Source: Cryobacterium mannosilyticum
Lineage (GTDB): Bacteria > Actinomycetota > Actinomycetes > Actinomycetales > Microbacteriaceae
Reading direction: 5' to 3'
DNA: 64,000 nt
Assembly: GCF_004402705.1 (NCBI RefSeq)
Contig: NZ_SOFM01000045.1
Location: 1 to 64,000, forward strand
In this document: piece by piece, positions 24,764-34,191 of the stretch
How the letters are laid out: the number at the start of each line of letters is the position of its first letter
Numbering within the stretch: the first letter of the stretch is position 1
Position numbers and translations under genes: made by a program
Notes under the pieces: generated by a model
What the model saw: the letters and a program-made list of their open reading frames with translations, nothing else
Databases searched by the model: none
Told to the model about the DNA's origin: nothing

Positions 24764-26179
24764 CTACCGGGCTTGGGGCGGGCGGGTCATGCTGAGCACG
24801 TCCAGCGCGGTGTCGAGCTGCTCGAGGGTGACCTCGCCCCGGTCGACGAAGCCGAGGTCGATGACCGACTCGCGCACCGTCATCCCCTGGGCCACGGAGT
24901 GCTTGGCGACCTTCGCCGCGGCCTCGTAGCCGATCACCCGGTTCAGCGGGGTGACGATCGCGGGCGACGACTCGGCCAGGGCTCGGGCGCGCTCGAGGTT
25001 CGCGGTGAGACCGTCGATGGTCTTGTCGGCCAGCACGCGGGTCGCGTTGGAGAGCAGGCGGATCGACTCGAGCAGGGCCGTGCCCATCACGGGGATGGCC
25101 ACGTTCAGTTCGAACGAGCCCGACGCGCCGGACCACGCGATGGTGGCGTCGTTGCCGATGACCCGCGAACAGACCATGAGCACGGCCTCAGGAATGACCG
25201 GGTTCACCTTGCCCGGCATGATCGAGGAGCCGGGCTGCAGGTCGGGGATGTGCAGTTCGCCGAAGCCGGTGTTGGGTCCGGAGCCCATCCAGCGCAGGTC
25301 GTTGCAGACCTTGGTGAGGCTGACCGCGATCGTGCGAAGGGCGCCGGATGCGTCGACGAGGCCGTCGCGGTTCGCCTGCGCCTCGAAGTGGTCCCGGGCC
25401 TCGGTCACGGGCAGCTCGGTCTCATCGACCAGCAGCTCGATCACGAGCTGCGGGAAACCGGCCGGCGTGTTGATGCCGGTGCCCACGGCGGTGCCGCCGA
25501 GCGGCACCTCGGCGACGCGGGGGAGTGCGGTGCGCACGCGTTCGATTCCCAGCCGCATCTGGCGGGCGTAGCCGCCGAACTCCTGGCCGAGGGTGACCGG
25601 GGTGGCGTCCATCAGGTGGGTGCGGCCGGCCTTGACGGCGCCGGCCCAGAGCACGGCCTTCTCCTCGAGGGCGACGGCGAGGTGGTCCAGCGACGGGATC
25701 AGGTCGTCGATCAGCGCGCTCGTCACGGCGATGTGCACCGAGGTGGGGAAGACGTCGTTGGAGGACTGGGATGCGTTCACGTGGTCGTTCGGGTGCACCG
25801 GGCGGCCCAGGCTGCGGGTGGCGAGGGTGGCGAGCACCTCGTTCATGTTCATGTTCGAGGAGGTGCCGCTGCCGGTCTGGTACACGTCGATCGGGAACTC
25901 GCCGTCGTACCGGCCGGTGACGACCTCGTCGGCGGCGGCGGCGATCGCGTCGGCGATGTCCTGGTCGAGCACGCCCAGGCGCGCGTTGGCCAGGGCGGCG
26001 GACTTCTTGATCCGGGCGAGGGCCGCGATCTGCGCGGGCTCCAGCACGGAGCCGGAGATCGGGAAGTTCTCGACGGCGCGCTGGGTCTGGGCGCCGTAGA
26101 GGGCGGTCGCAGGGACCCGCACCTCGCCCATCGTGTCGTGTTCGATCCGGAAGCCGGCTTCAGCGGTCTTGTCCACCAC
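24764..26179 (-). CDS. fumC: Fumarate hydratase class II
   Basis: 471 residues of the fumarase/aspartase superfamily. The signature GSSIMPGKVNP holds the flexible catalytic loop; SGTSSNMNMNEV and GRTHLMDATPVTLGQEF complete the active site of the tetramer. It interconverts fumarate and malate in the TCA cycle. The start is a GTG at 26179 (a second GTG follows at once). The gene heads leftward behind the carbonic anhydrase gene, with an 80-base gap that has no evident promoter motif. Confidence 0.95.
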   Translation of the reverse strand: MVDKTAEAGFRIEHDTMGEVRVPATALYGAQTQRAVENFPISGSVLEPAQIAALARIKKSAALANARLGVLDQDIADAIAAAADEVVTGRYDGEFPIDVYQTGSGTSSNMNMNEVLATLATRSLGRPVHPNDHVNASQSSNDVFPTSVHIAVTSALIDDLIPSLDHLAVALEEKAVLWAGAVKAGRTHLMDATPVTLGQEFGGYARQMRLGIERVRTALPRVAEVPLGGTAVGTGINTPAGFPQLVIELLVDETELPVTEARDHFEAQANRDGLVDASGALRTIAVSLTKVCNDLRWMGSGPNTGFGELHIPDLQPGSSIMPGKVNPVIPEAVLMVCSRVIGNDATIAWSGASGSFELNVAIPVMGTALLESIRLLSNATRVLADKTIDGLTANLERARALAESSPAIVTPLNRVIGYEAAAKVAKHSVAQGMTVRESVIDLGFVDRGEVTLEQLDTALDVLSMTRPPQAR

Positions 26180-26258
26180 GGTGTGTATTACCTTTCGATT
26201 GTGAGTCGGGGAGCTGGGAAAACGAGTCGCGGCAGGTCACGCGGCTGGGGTGGGCGGA

Positions 26259-26915
26259 TCAGACCACGCCGACGACGATGTCGGGCACGGCCCGGCCCTC
26301 GAGCAGCCGGTAGTTCGCCCCGACGATAGCCAATGTACCTTCTGCGACGGCGGCGCTGATCATCTCCGAACGTTCGAGGAGCTCGGCGACCGTGTCGCGC
26401 AGGTGCTCCCGGCCGACGGCCAGGGCGTCGACGGTGTGCGGGTCGAACGGAGTCGCATCCGTCGCCCCGCTCACCCGTCGCACCGCCGGCACGATCTTCT
26501 CGATGATCTTCGCGATGTGCACGGGCAGCGGCTGGGCGTCCGGTGCCTGGGAGTCGATGGCGGCGCGCACGGCACCGCACCCGTCGTGGCCGAGCACGAG
26601 GATGAGCGGCACCTGCAGCACCGCGACGGCGTACTCGAGCGAACCGAGGACCGAGTCCGAAACGACCTGGCCGGCGTTGCGCACCACGAACAGGTCGCCG
26701 AGCCCCTTGTCGAAGATGATCTCCGCGGCCAGACGCGAGTCGCTGCACCCGAAGAGGGCCGCGTCGGGGGTCTGCACGAAGGCGGTCTCGGCCCGTCGGT
26801 CCACGTCCTGTCGCGGATGCTGCGGCACGCCGCTGACGAAGCGTTCGTTCCCGCGTTGCAGCTCGTTCCAGACCCGCGCCGGGGTGGATGCGTCGTCGTC
26901 GTTTCCGGTCATCAT
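26259..26915 (-). CDS. Beta-class carbonic anhydrase
   Basis: 218 residues. Zinc ligands C57, H110 and C113, with the Asp59-Arg61 dyad in GCSDSR, define the beta class; GHDGCGAVRAA follows. It hydrates CO2 to bicarbonate in the cytoplasm. The first of two adjacent ATGs (26915) overlaps the stop of the DUF4245 gene by ATGA, so it is the last gene of the leftward group xseA-xseB-DUF4245-CA. Its start is therefore set by coupling. Confidence 0.92.
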   Translation of the reverse strand: MMTGNDDDASTPARVWNELQRGNERFVSGVPQHPRQDVDRRAETAFVQTPDAALFGCSDSRLAAEIIFDKGLGDLFVVRNAGQVVSDSVLGSLEYAVAVLQVPLILVLGHDGCGAVRAAIDSQAPDAQPLPVHIAKIIEKIVPAVRRVSGATDATPFDPHTVDALAVGREHLRDTVAELLERSEMISAAVAEGTLAIVGANYRLLEGRAVPDIVVGVV

Positions 26916-27577
26916 TTTCCTCCGGTGGTGGGGGCGTTGGCCGTGATCTGGTCGGAGAGCGCTGCGGCGAGCTCGGCGAATTCGGCTTCCGTCGCCGTCC
27001 CGACGAGCAGGTAGGCGCTCGTTCCGGCCTCCGTGACCAGGGCGTAGTCGAAGTTGCCGCGCTCCTTCTCCGGGGCCGTGTTGCGGTAGACGTCCCAGGT
27101 GACGCCGTCGATGGTGACGGTGTCACCGGCCGGGGCGTTCTTCAACTGCGCGGCGACCCAGGACGGGTTCGCGCCGAGACCCTGGGTGAGCCCGATGAAC
27201 TCGTTTCCGCGCGTGAGCAGGCCGATGTACCAGGACGGGATCTTGTCCGAGCCGCCGAGGCGCCACTGCGCGGCGTTGGCCCGCCACCCGGCGGGGAGAT
27301 CGGGCACCAGCAGCGGTTCGTCGATCCCGGTCTGCACCTGCGCGGCCACCGTGGCGAAGTCGACCGGGCGGTCCACGGGGGCCTCGCTGCGCGGCACGAG
27401 CAGCACCAGCACGAGGACGGCGCCGACGGTCACCAGCAGCGACAGCACCAGGTTGTTCACGGTTTTCCGCGCCCGGTAGTTTCGGGAGTTCTCGGCCAGC
27501 CGGATCCTGGTTTCCTCGGGGGTCTCCGGGCGGCCGAGTTCGGCGACGACCCGGGGTGCCCGTTTGGCGGGACTCAT
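26912..27577 (-). CDS. DUF4245 membrane-anchored protein
   Basis: 221 residues from the ATG at 27577, which overlaps the xseB stop (ATGA). A basic cytoplasmic segment (RLAENSRNYRARKTVNNLV) precedes one TM helix (LVLSLLVTVGAVLVLVLLVP), and an extracytoplasmic domain of about 150 residues follows, with PDLPAGWRANAAQWR near its start. The family is actinobacterial with no known function and tends to lie near xseAB, glpX or fum. Coupled on both sides within its operon. Confidence 0.85.
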   Translation of the reverse strand: MSPAKRAPRVVAELGRPETPEETRIRLAENSRNYRARKTVNNLVLSLLVTVGAVLVLVLLVPRSEAPVDRPVDFATVAAQVQTGIDEPLLVPDLPAGWRANAAQWRLGGSDKIPSWYIGLLTRGNEFIGLTQGLGANPSWVAAQLKNAPAGDTVTIDGVTWDVYRNTAPEKERGNFDYALVTEAGTSAYLLVGTATEAEFAELAAALSDQITANAPTTGGK

Positions 27578-27816
27578 CCGGCCGAGGAGGCCGTGTCGGT
27601 CTGGCCGGATCGCGCGGCGTCCAGCCTCGCCTTCGCGCCGATCAGCCACTCCTCGCAGCGTCGGGCCAGCGCTTCGCCGCGCTCCCAGAGCGCGAGCGAC
27701 TCCTCCAGGGTTGAGGATCCCTGCTCGAGGGCGTTCACCACGCGCACGAGTTCATCCCTGGCCTGTTCGTAGCTCAGCGCGGAAAGGTCGTCTGCGGGCG
27801 AGGTCATGGCATCCAT
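27574..27816 (-). CDS. xseB: Exodeoxyribonuclease VII small subunit
   Basis: 80 residues, the usual size. The helical family core is LSYEQARDELVRVVNALEQG then STLEESLALWERGEALARRCEEWL. It binds XseA to form the single-strand exonuclease VII. ATG 27816 is one base past the xseA stop; an ATG three codons later is also possible. Its stop overlaps the DUF4245 gene. Confidence 0.93.
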   Translation of the reverse strand: MDAMTSPADDLSALSYEQARDELVRVVNALEQGSSTLEESLALWERGEALARRCEEWLIGAKARLDAARSGQTDTASSAG

Positions 27817-27817
27817 T

Positions 27818-29071
27818 CTATTTCGACGCGATCAGGTCGGCGGTGTCGCCGGCGGTGTCGGCCGCGCTGTCGTCTGCGGTGGCCGACACTGTGCCGTCGG
27901 CGAGGTTGATCAGGAGTTTCGTGGCGGCCGGGGCCTGGTCGGGGCGGCGAAGCACGTGGCCGTCGAGGAGCTGCACGATGGCGTACCCGCGGTCGAGAGT
28001 GCCCTGGGGGGAGAGGGCGCGCAGCTGGGAGCGCAGGTCGACGATGGCGGCGCCCGCCCGCTCCACCACCCGGTCGACGAGTTCGGTGCCGCGGGCCACA
28101 TAGCGGGTGAGATCCTCGGCGCGGGAATCGATGATCCAGTCCCGAGAGCTGAGCACGGGGCGGGAACGGAGCTGGCCGATCCGGTCGATCTCGGTGGCGA
28201 CGATTCCGGTCAGGCGGGTGCTGATCCGGGCGCGGGCCTGCTGCACCCGGTCGAGCTCGTCGGAGACGTCGGGCACGACGCGCTTGGCGGCATCCGTCGG
28301 TGTCGACGCGCGCAGGTCGGCGACCTCGTCGAGCAGCGGCCGGTCGGCCTCGTGGCCGATCGCGCTGACCAGGGGGGTCGCGCAGGCCGCCGCCGCCCGG
28401 AGCACCATTTCGTCGCTGAAGCCGAGCAGATTCTGGAAGTCGCCGCCGCCGCGGGCCACGATGATCACATCGACCTCAGGGTCGGCGTCGAGGGCCTGGA
28501 TGGCCGCGGTCACCTCGTTCACCATCCGGTCGCCCTGCATGGCCGCGTAGCGGATGCGGAAGTTCACGGCCGGCCAGCGCAACTGGGCGTTGCGGATGAC
28601 GTCCTTCTCCGCGTCGGAGTCCTTGCCGGTGACCAGGCCGATGCAGTGCGGGAGGAACGGGAGCGGCACCTTGCGGGAGGCGTCGAACAGGCCCTCCCCG
28701 GCGAGCTTCTTGCGCAGCCGCTCGAGCCGTTCGAGCATGTCGCCGAGACCCACGTGGCGCAGCTCGAACACCTGCATGGTGAGCGTGCCGCCCTTGACCC
28801 AGTAGTTGGGTTTGACCAGGGCGATCACCCGGTCGCCCTGCTTGAACTCGTCGGTGAGCCGGGCCTTCACGGAGGACCACACGGTGAAGCCGACGGTGGC
28901 GTCCTCGGTGAGGTCCTTGAGCTTGCCGTAGACGTTCCCGCCGCTGATGCCCCACTGGGTGATCTCGCCCTCCACCCAGGCGGTGCCGAGCCGTTCGATG
29001 TAGCCGCGGATCTTGTTCGCCAGCACTGCGACCGGCCACGGGGTCTCCACGGTGGGAGGTGCATCCTGCAT
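27818..29071 (-). CDS. xseA: Exodeoxyribonuclease VII large subunit
   Basis: 417 residues. The N-terminal OB fold (WVEGEITQWGISGGNVYGKLKD) is followed by the catalytic domain with VARGGGDFQNLLGFSDE and SAIGHEADRPLLDEVADLRASTPTDAA, then a coiled coil and the C-terminal LDRGYAIV segment. It degrades single-stranded DNA to short oligonucleotides. First gene of the leftward operon; only 49 bases separate it from ispH, which is divergent. Confidence 0.95.
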   Translation of the reverse strand: MQDAPPTVETPWPVAVLANKIRGYIERLGTAWVEGEITQWGISGGNVYGKLKDLTEDATVGFTVWSSVKARLTDEFKQGDRVIALVKPNYWVKGGTLTMQVFELRHVGLGDMLERLERLRKKLAGEGLFDASRKVPLPFLPHCIGLVTGKDSDAEKDVIRNAQLRWPAVNFRIRYAAMQGDRMVNEVTAAIQALDADPEVDVIIVARGGGDFQNLLGFSDEMVLRAAAACATPLVSAIGHEADRPLLDEVADLRASTPTDAAKRVVPDVSDELDRVQQARARISTRLTGIVATEIDRIGQLRSRPVLSSRDWIIDSRAEDLTRYVARGTELVDRVVERAGAAIVDLRSQLRALSPQGTLDRGYAIVQLLDGHVLRRPDQAPAATKLLINLADGTVSATADDSAADTAGDTADLIASK

Positions 29072-29108
29072 CGATCGTTCCTCCCACAGCGCTTCAGCGC
29101 TGCACGCT

Positions 29109-29114
29109 TAGACT
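29109..29114 (+). promoter_or_regulatory. -10 box TAGACT of ispH (leaderless type)
   Basis: TAGACT ends six bases before the GTG start of ispH, with no ribosome site between them. A leaderless transcript is therefore likely. Confidence 0.5.
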
Positions 29115-29120
29115 GGCAGC

Positions 29121-30200
29121 GTGACTATTAGTACGGATTCGCCCGTAATCGGCCTGGGCATGCCACGTATCCCGAGCGCACGCAACAGGCTCAAGGATAC
29201 CCCCGTGGACGGAACGAAGCGGGTGCTGCTGGCCGCCCCGCGCGGCTACTGCGCCGGCGTGGACCGCGCCGTGATCGCCGTGGAGAAGGCCCTCGACCTG
29301 TATGGCGCGCCCGTTTACGTGCGCAAACAGATCGTGCACAACGTGCACGTCGTCTCCGAACTGGAGAAGAAGGGTGCCATCTTCGTCGAGGAGGTCGACG
29401 AGGTGCCGACCGGCTCTCACATCGTTTTCAGCGCCCACGGCGTCTCGCCGGCGGTCGTCAACGCCGCCGCCGACCGCGGCCTGCTCGCGATCGACGCGAC
29501 CTGCCCGCTGGTGACCAAGGTGCACCGCGAGGCCGTGCGCTTCGCCAGGGACGACTTCGAGATCCTCCTGATCGGCCACGAGGGCCATGAAGAGGTCGAG
29601 GGCACCGCGGGGGAGGCCCCCGAGCACACCACCCTCGTCGGCAGCCCCGACGAGGCCGACACCATCCAGGTGCGCAATCCCGAGAAGGTCGTCTGGCTCT
29701 CGCAGACCACCCTCAGCGTGGACGAGACCATGGAGACCGTGCGCCGCCTGCGGGCACGCTTCCCCCTGCTGCAGGACCCGCCGAGCGACGACATCTGCTA
29801 CGCCACCCAGAACCGGCAGGTGGCGATCAAGAAGATCGCCGAGGACTCCGACCTCGTGATCGTCGTCGGGTCGGCGAACTCGTCCAACTCGGTGCGCCTG
29901 GTCGAGGTGGCCCTGGAATACGGCGCCCGGGCCGCCTACCGGGTCGACTTCGCCAGCGAGGTCAAGCAGGAGTGGCTCGACGGTGTGGTCACGGTCGGGG
30001 TGACGAGTGGGGCATCCGTGCCGGAGGAACTCGTGCACGAGCTTCTCGCGGCGCTCGAAGACGCCGGCTACGGCAACGTCGAGGAGGTCAAGACGGCCGA
30101 GGAAGACCTGTTGTTCTCGCTTCCGAAGGAACTGCGCAAGGACCTTGCCGGCAACAAGGACGCGCGAGGGCTCGGCGGCCGGGTCACCCGCGCCGAGTAG
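29121..30200 (+). CDS. ispH: 4-hydroxy-3-methylbut-2-enyl diphosphate reductase
   Basis: 359 residues. The three cluster-binding cysteines are C44 (RGYCAGVDRA), C128 (DATCPLVTK) and C226 (DDICYATQNRQ); HNVHVV and SAHGVSP hold substrate-binding residues. It carries out the last step of the MEP isoprenoid pathway, making IPP and DMAPP, the substrates of the cis-prenyltransferase at 21175. An N-terminal extension of about 30 residues precedes the core. Confidence 0.96.
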   Translation: MTISTDSPVIGLGMPRIPSARNRLKDTPVDGTKRVLLAAPRGYCAGVDRAVIAVEKALDLYGAPVYVRKQIVHNVHVVSELEKKGAIFVEEVDEVPTGSHIVFSAHGVSPAVVNAAADRGLLAIDATCPLVTKVHREAVRFARDDFEILLIGHEGHEEVEGTAGEAPEHTTLVGSPDEADTIQVRNPEKVVWLSQTTLSVDETMETVRRLRARFPLLQDPPSDDICYATQNRQVAIKKIAEDSDLVIVVGSANSSNSVRLVEVALEYGARAAYRVDFASEVKQEWLDGVVTVGVTSGASVPEELVHELLAALEDAGYGNVEEVKTAEEDLLFSLPKELRKDLAGNKDARGLGGRVTRAE

Positions 30201-30266
30201 ACGAAGGCCGGCGGCCGGCCCTCACAGCGGGCCGCCCTTCCGGACCGTTACGGCCGGCTGCAGGAA

Positions 30267-30821
30267 TCACGGCTGGCTGTAGAAGGTGAGCAGCGTCGGG
30301 TCGGTGGCCAGGATGACCGACATGAACACGAAGATCACGACGAAGGCGACGACCGCGCCGATCAGCGGCAGGTAGAAGGCGCGCTTGCCGCGGACGAGCA
30401 GCAGGATCGCGCCGGCCGCGGAGGCAAGCCAGACCGCTGCCTCCGTGAAACTCCCGGCGGTGATCAGCCCGGCCACCGAGGCGGCGGGGGTGTAGTCCCC
30501 GAGGTCCTGCTGCGTGTAGAGCATCTGCACGGCCTGGGGGAGGGCGCCGAGCACCCCGACCGCGAAGAAGGTGGCCAGGAGCCCGAAGACGAGCAGGGCA
30601 AGCGTCACCGGCCGGTCCCAGGCGGGCACGGTGCCGCGCGCCCGGGCGGCCTGGTTCGGGCCGGATGTCGTCGGGGTCGCCGACGGAACCGGCGGGACGG
30701 CGTCGGGGGCCGGAGTCCAGCTCCAGCCCTCCGGCGCCAGTTCGCCGTATTGCGGGCGTGGCCGGGAATCCTCGGGCGGGGTCCCCGCTGGTGTGGACAA
30801 AGGATTCTCGGCCATCGTCAT
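30267..30821 (-). CDS. Membrane protein, DUF6264-like
   Basis: 184 residues. A Pro-rich cytoplasmic head (RPRPQYGELAPEGW) precedes four TM helices (PVTLALLVFGLLATFF, ASVAGLITAGSFTEAAVWL, AGAILLLVRG..., LPLIGAVVAFVVIFVFMSVIL). The RPRPQYGE opening resembles the DUF6264 family common in Microbacteriaceae. Function unknown. It follows fbaA by eight bases on the same strand, so it is probably co-transcribed. Confidence 0.7.
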   Translation of the reverse strand: MTMAENPLSTPAGTPPEDSRPRPQYGELAPEGWSWTPAPDAVPPVPSATPTTSGPNQAARARGTVPAWDRPVTLALLVFGLLATFFAVGVLGALPQAVQMLYTQQDLGDYTPAASVAGLITAGSFTEAAVWLASAAGAILLLVRGKRAFYLPLIGAVVAFVVIFVFMSVILATDPTLLTFYSQP

Positions 30822-30829
30822 CCCGGGTG

Positions 30830-31855
<1,026 letters not shown>

Positions 31856-32045
31856 TGTTTAGTCTCCTCGGTTGAACCGTTTCGGTCCTTCAATACTACC
31901 GAGGGAGGGTCGCCGGGCGTGCGAGACCGTGAGGCGGGATCGGGATCGTCGGGCGCTAGGCTGAAGGCGGCAGCGCTGATCCATCAGCGCCGGCCCAAAG
32001 ACGGGTCACGCCACTGCCGCACTCTTCGTCCGGGAAGGACCATCT
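31856..32045. promoter_or_regulatory. Shared regulatory region of fbaA and glpX
   Basis: Toward fbaA there is a TAGTAT-like -10 box (about 31899-31904, minus strand) followed by a partial palindrome (GGACCGAAACGGTTC). Toward glpX, TAGGCT at 31957-31962 is a likely -10 box, leaving a leader of about 75 bases that ends in GGAAGGA before the GTG. No operator can be named. Confidence 0.4.
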
Positions 32046-33032
32046 GTGAACAGCCCCGAAATCGCCCCCAATTTCACCCATCCCGACCGAAACCTGGCCA
32101 TGGAACTGGTGCGCGCGACCGAGGCGGCCGCGATTCGCGCGGTTCCGTTCATCGGCCGCGGCGACAAGAACGCCGCAGACAAGGCGGCCGTCGACGCCAT
32201 GCGCGTCTTCCTCGGCACCGTCAACTTCGATGGCCTCATCGTCATCGGCGAGGGCGAAAAAGACGAAGCCCCCATGCTCTTCAACGGCGAGCGGGTCGGC
32301 AACGGCCGCGGTCCGGCCTGCGACATCGCCGTCGACCCGATCGACGGCACCAGCCTCACCGCCGCCGGCCGCCAGAACGCGCTCTCCGTCATCGCGGTCT
32401 CATCGCGCGGCACCATGCTCGACGCGTCATCCGTGTTCTACATGGACAAGATCGTCACCGGCGGCGCCGGCCGCGGGGTCGTCAGCCTCGATGCGTCGAT
32501 CGGCGACAACATCCGCGAGCTCTCGAAGAAGACCGGCAAGCCGGTCGGTGAGATGGTCCTCGCCGTGCTCGACCGGCCGCGCCACGCCGGCCTGATCGAC
32601 GAAATCCGCAGCGCCGGCGCCGGAACCCGGCTGATGAGCGACGGCGACGTCGCCGGCGGAATCAACGCGGCCCGCTGGGAGACGCGCATCGACATGTGCG
32701 TCGGCATCGGCGGCAGCCCCGAGGGCATCACCACCGCGTGCGCGCTCAAGGCCATCGGCGGGTACATGCAGGGGCGCCTCGCCCCGAAGGATGACGCGGA
32801 GCGTGCCGGCGGCATTGCGGCCGGCCTCGACATCGACAAACTGCTCGAGCTCGACGACATGGTCAGCGGTGACAACACGTTCTTCGTGGCGACCGGCGTG
32901 ACCGATGGCGGACTCGTCGACGGTGTGCGTCGCATGGGCCCGATCATCCGCACCGAGAGCATCGTCATGCGGTCGAAGTCGGGCACCACCCGTCGCGTGA
33001 TCGCGGAGCACCTCGCCTCGAAGTGGCTCTAA
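32046..33032 (+). CDS. glpX: Fructose-1,6-bisphosphatase class II
   Basis: 328 residues. Metal and substrate motifs are IGEGEKDEAPML and AVDPIDGTSLTAAGR; CVGIGGSPEG and the YMQGRLAP block are typical of GlpX. Lithium-sensitive, Mn/Mg-dependent bisphosphatase of gluconeogenesis; in M. tuberculosis GlpX (Rv1099c) is the main such enzyme. The GTG start has GGAAGGA about ten bases upstream. Confidence 0.95.
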   Translation: MNSPEIAPNFTHPDRNLAMELVRATEAAAIRAVPFIGRGDKNAADKAAVDAMRVFLGTVNFDGLIVIGEGEKDEAPMLFNGERVGNGRGPACDIAVDPIDGTSLTAAGRQNALSVIAVSSRGTMLDASSVFYMDKIVTGGAGRGVVSLDASIGDNIRELSKKTGKPVGEMVLAVLDRPRHAGLIDEIRSAGAGTRLMSDGDVAGGINAARWETRIDMCVGIGGSPEGITTACALKAIGGYMQGRLAPKDDAERAGGIAAGLDIDKLLELDDMVSGDNTFFVATGVTDGGLVDGVRRMGPIIRTESIVMRSKSGTTRRVIAEHLASKWL

Positions 33033-33067
33033 GGCCCAACCCCCGGCAACCCGGTTGCCCGGCGTCG

Positions 33068-33117
33068 CCGTGAACGAGGAGAGTCGCCGCGCAAGCGGCG
33101 ACTCTCCTCGTTCACGG
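33068..33117. terminator. Perfect 23-bp hairpin with GCAA loop
   Basis: Arms 33068-33090 and 33095-33117 are exact reverse complements (CCGTGAACGAGGAGAG... inward), closed by a GCAA tetraloop, between the convergent ends of glpX and the esterase gene. There is no T-tract. The perfect pairing over 23 bases is far more than a terminator needs. Confidence 0.7.
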
Positions 33118-33167
33118 TCGTGTCCATCGCCGCAGGCAGACCGGAGGCCGGTGGCGCTCAGCGGTGG

Positions 33168-34109
33168 TCAGACGCCCAGCCGGTTCCTCAACCAGGCGCG
33201 GGCGCGGGCTTTGTAGTCGGTTGCGAGGCGCGTCGTGGCGGCGATGGTCTCGAAGGCGTGGGGGGCGCCGGGAACGATGTCGAGCGTGCAGTCGACGCCC
33301 GCGTCGCGGAGGGCGGCGGCGTAGGTGCGGCCTTCGCCATAGAACAGCTCGATGTCGCCCATTCCGATCCACGCTGCGGGGAGACCGGTGAGATCGGTGC
33401 GCCGGGCCGCGGCAGCGTACGGCGGAAGATCGGCAGCTCCGGGTTCCTGACCGAGGTAGGCCTTCCAGCCGGCGCGGTTCGATTTGTTGTTCCAGAGTCG
33501 GTGCCTGACGGCGTCGAGTTCGCGGCGGCCGGCTGTGCGGTCGTCGAGCATGGGGCAGAAGAGCCATTGTGCGACCGGTTGGACGCCGCCCTGATCATGG
33601 ATTCGCTGAACCAGTGCCGCGGCCAGGCCGCCTCCGGCGCTCTGCCCGCCGATCGCGATCCTGGCCGGGTCCACGCCGACGTCGACGGCGGATTCGAGCA
33701 GGGCGTTCCAGGCGAAGAAGCAGTCGTCGAGAGCTGCGGGGAACGGGCTCTGAGGTGCGAGCCGGTATTCGATCGACACCACCACGATGCCGAGGTCGCG
33801 AGCGACGTCGGCCATGTGGACGTCGTCCTGGGACGCCTTCCCGATCACCATGCCACCGCCATGGATGTTCAGCAGGGCCGCCCTCTTTCCGCGATCGGGG
33901 GGTGAGGATCCGGGGGGTGAGAATATGCGAGCGGGCTGGCCGTTGGCCAGCATCACGACGTTGAAAGACACCCCGTCGAACTGCGAGGGTGTCTTCACTC
34001 GTTTGAGCAGCCCGTTGATCACGGAGCGACCTGCGCTCGTCGTCACCGGCGGGTTCGGGACAAAGCGGAAGATGCGTCGGAGCTCAGGATTGAGGCGGGA
34101 GGCCTTCAT
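33168..34109 (-). CDS. Alpha/beta hydrolase, HSL (hormone-sensitive lipase) family esterase
   Basis: 313 residues from the ATG at 34109, with AGAGGAG just upstream; the frame is open to 34154 without support. The oxyanion motif HGGGMVIG, the nucleophile elbow GGQSAGG (catalytic Ser), and the final His in GAPHAFE form the triad of the HSL/lipase-esterase group (IHGGG). It likely hydrolyses short acyl esters in the cytoplasm. It stands alone on its strand, 82 bases after rmuC. Confidence 0.88.
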   Translation of the reverse strand: MKASRLNPELRRIFRFVPNPPVTTSAGRSVINGLLKRVKTPSQFDGVSFNVVMLANGQPARIFSPPGSSPPDRGKRAALLNIHGGGMVIGKASQDDVHMADVARDLGIVVVSIEYRLAPQSPFPAALDDCFFAWNALLESAVDVGVDPARIAIGGQSAGGGLAAALVQRIHDQGGVQPVAQWLFCPMLDDRTAGRRELDAVRHRLWNNKSNRAGWKAYLGQEPGAADLPPYAAAARRTDLTGLPAAWIGMGDIELFYGEGRTYAAALRDAGVDCTLDIVPGAPHAFETIAATTRLATDYKARARAWLRNRLGV

Positions 34110-34191
34110 CTCCTCTCCTCTGGCGCCGACGGGTGGGAGGACGACGCGTTCCACGAACGGTCAGCGGAGAGCGGCGCTTCCCGCCGATGGT

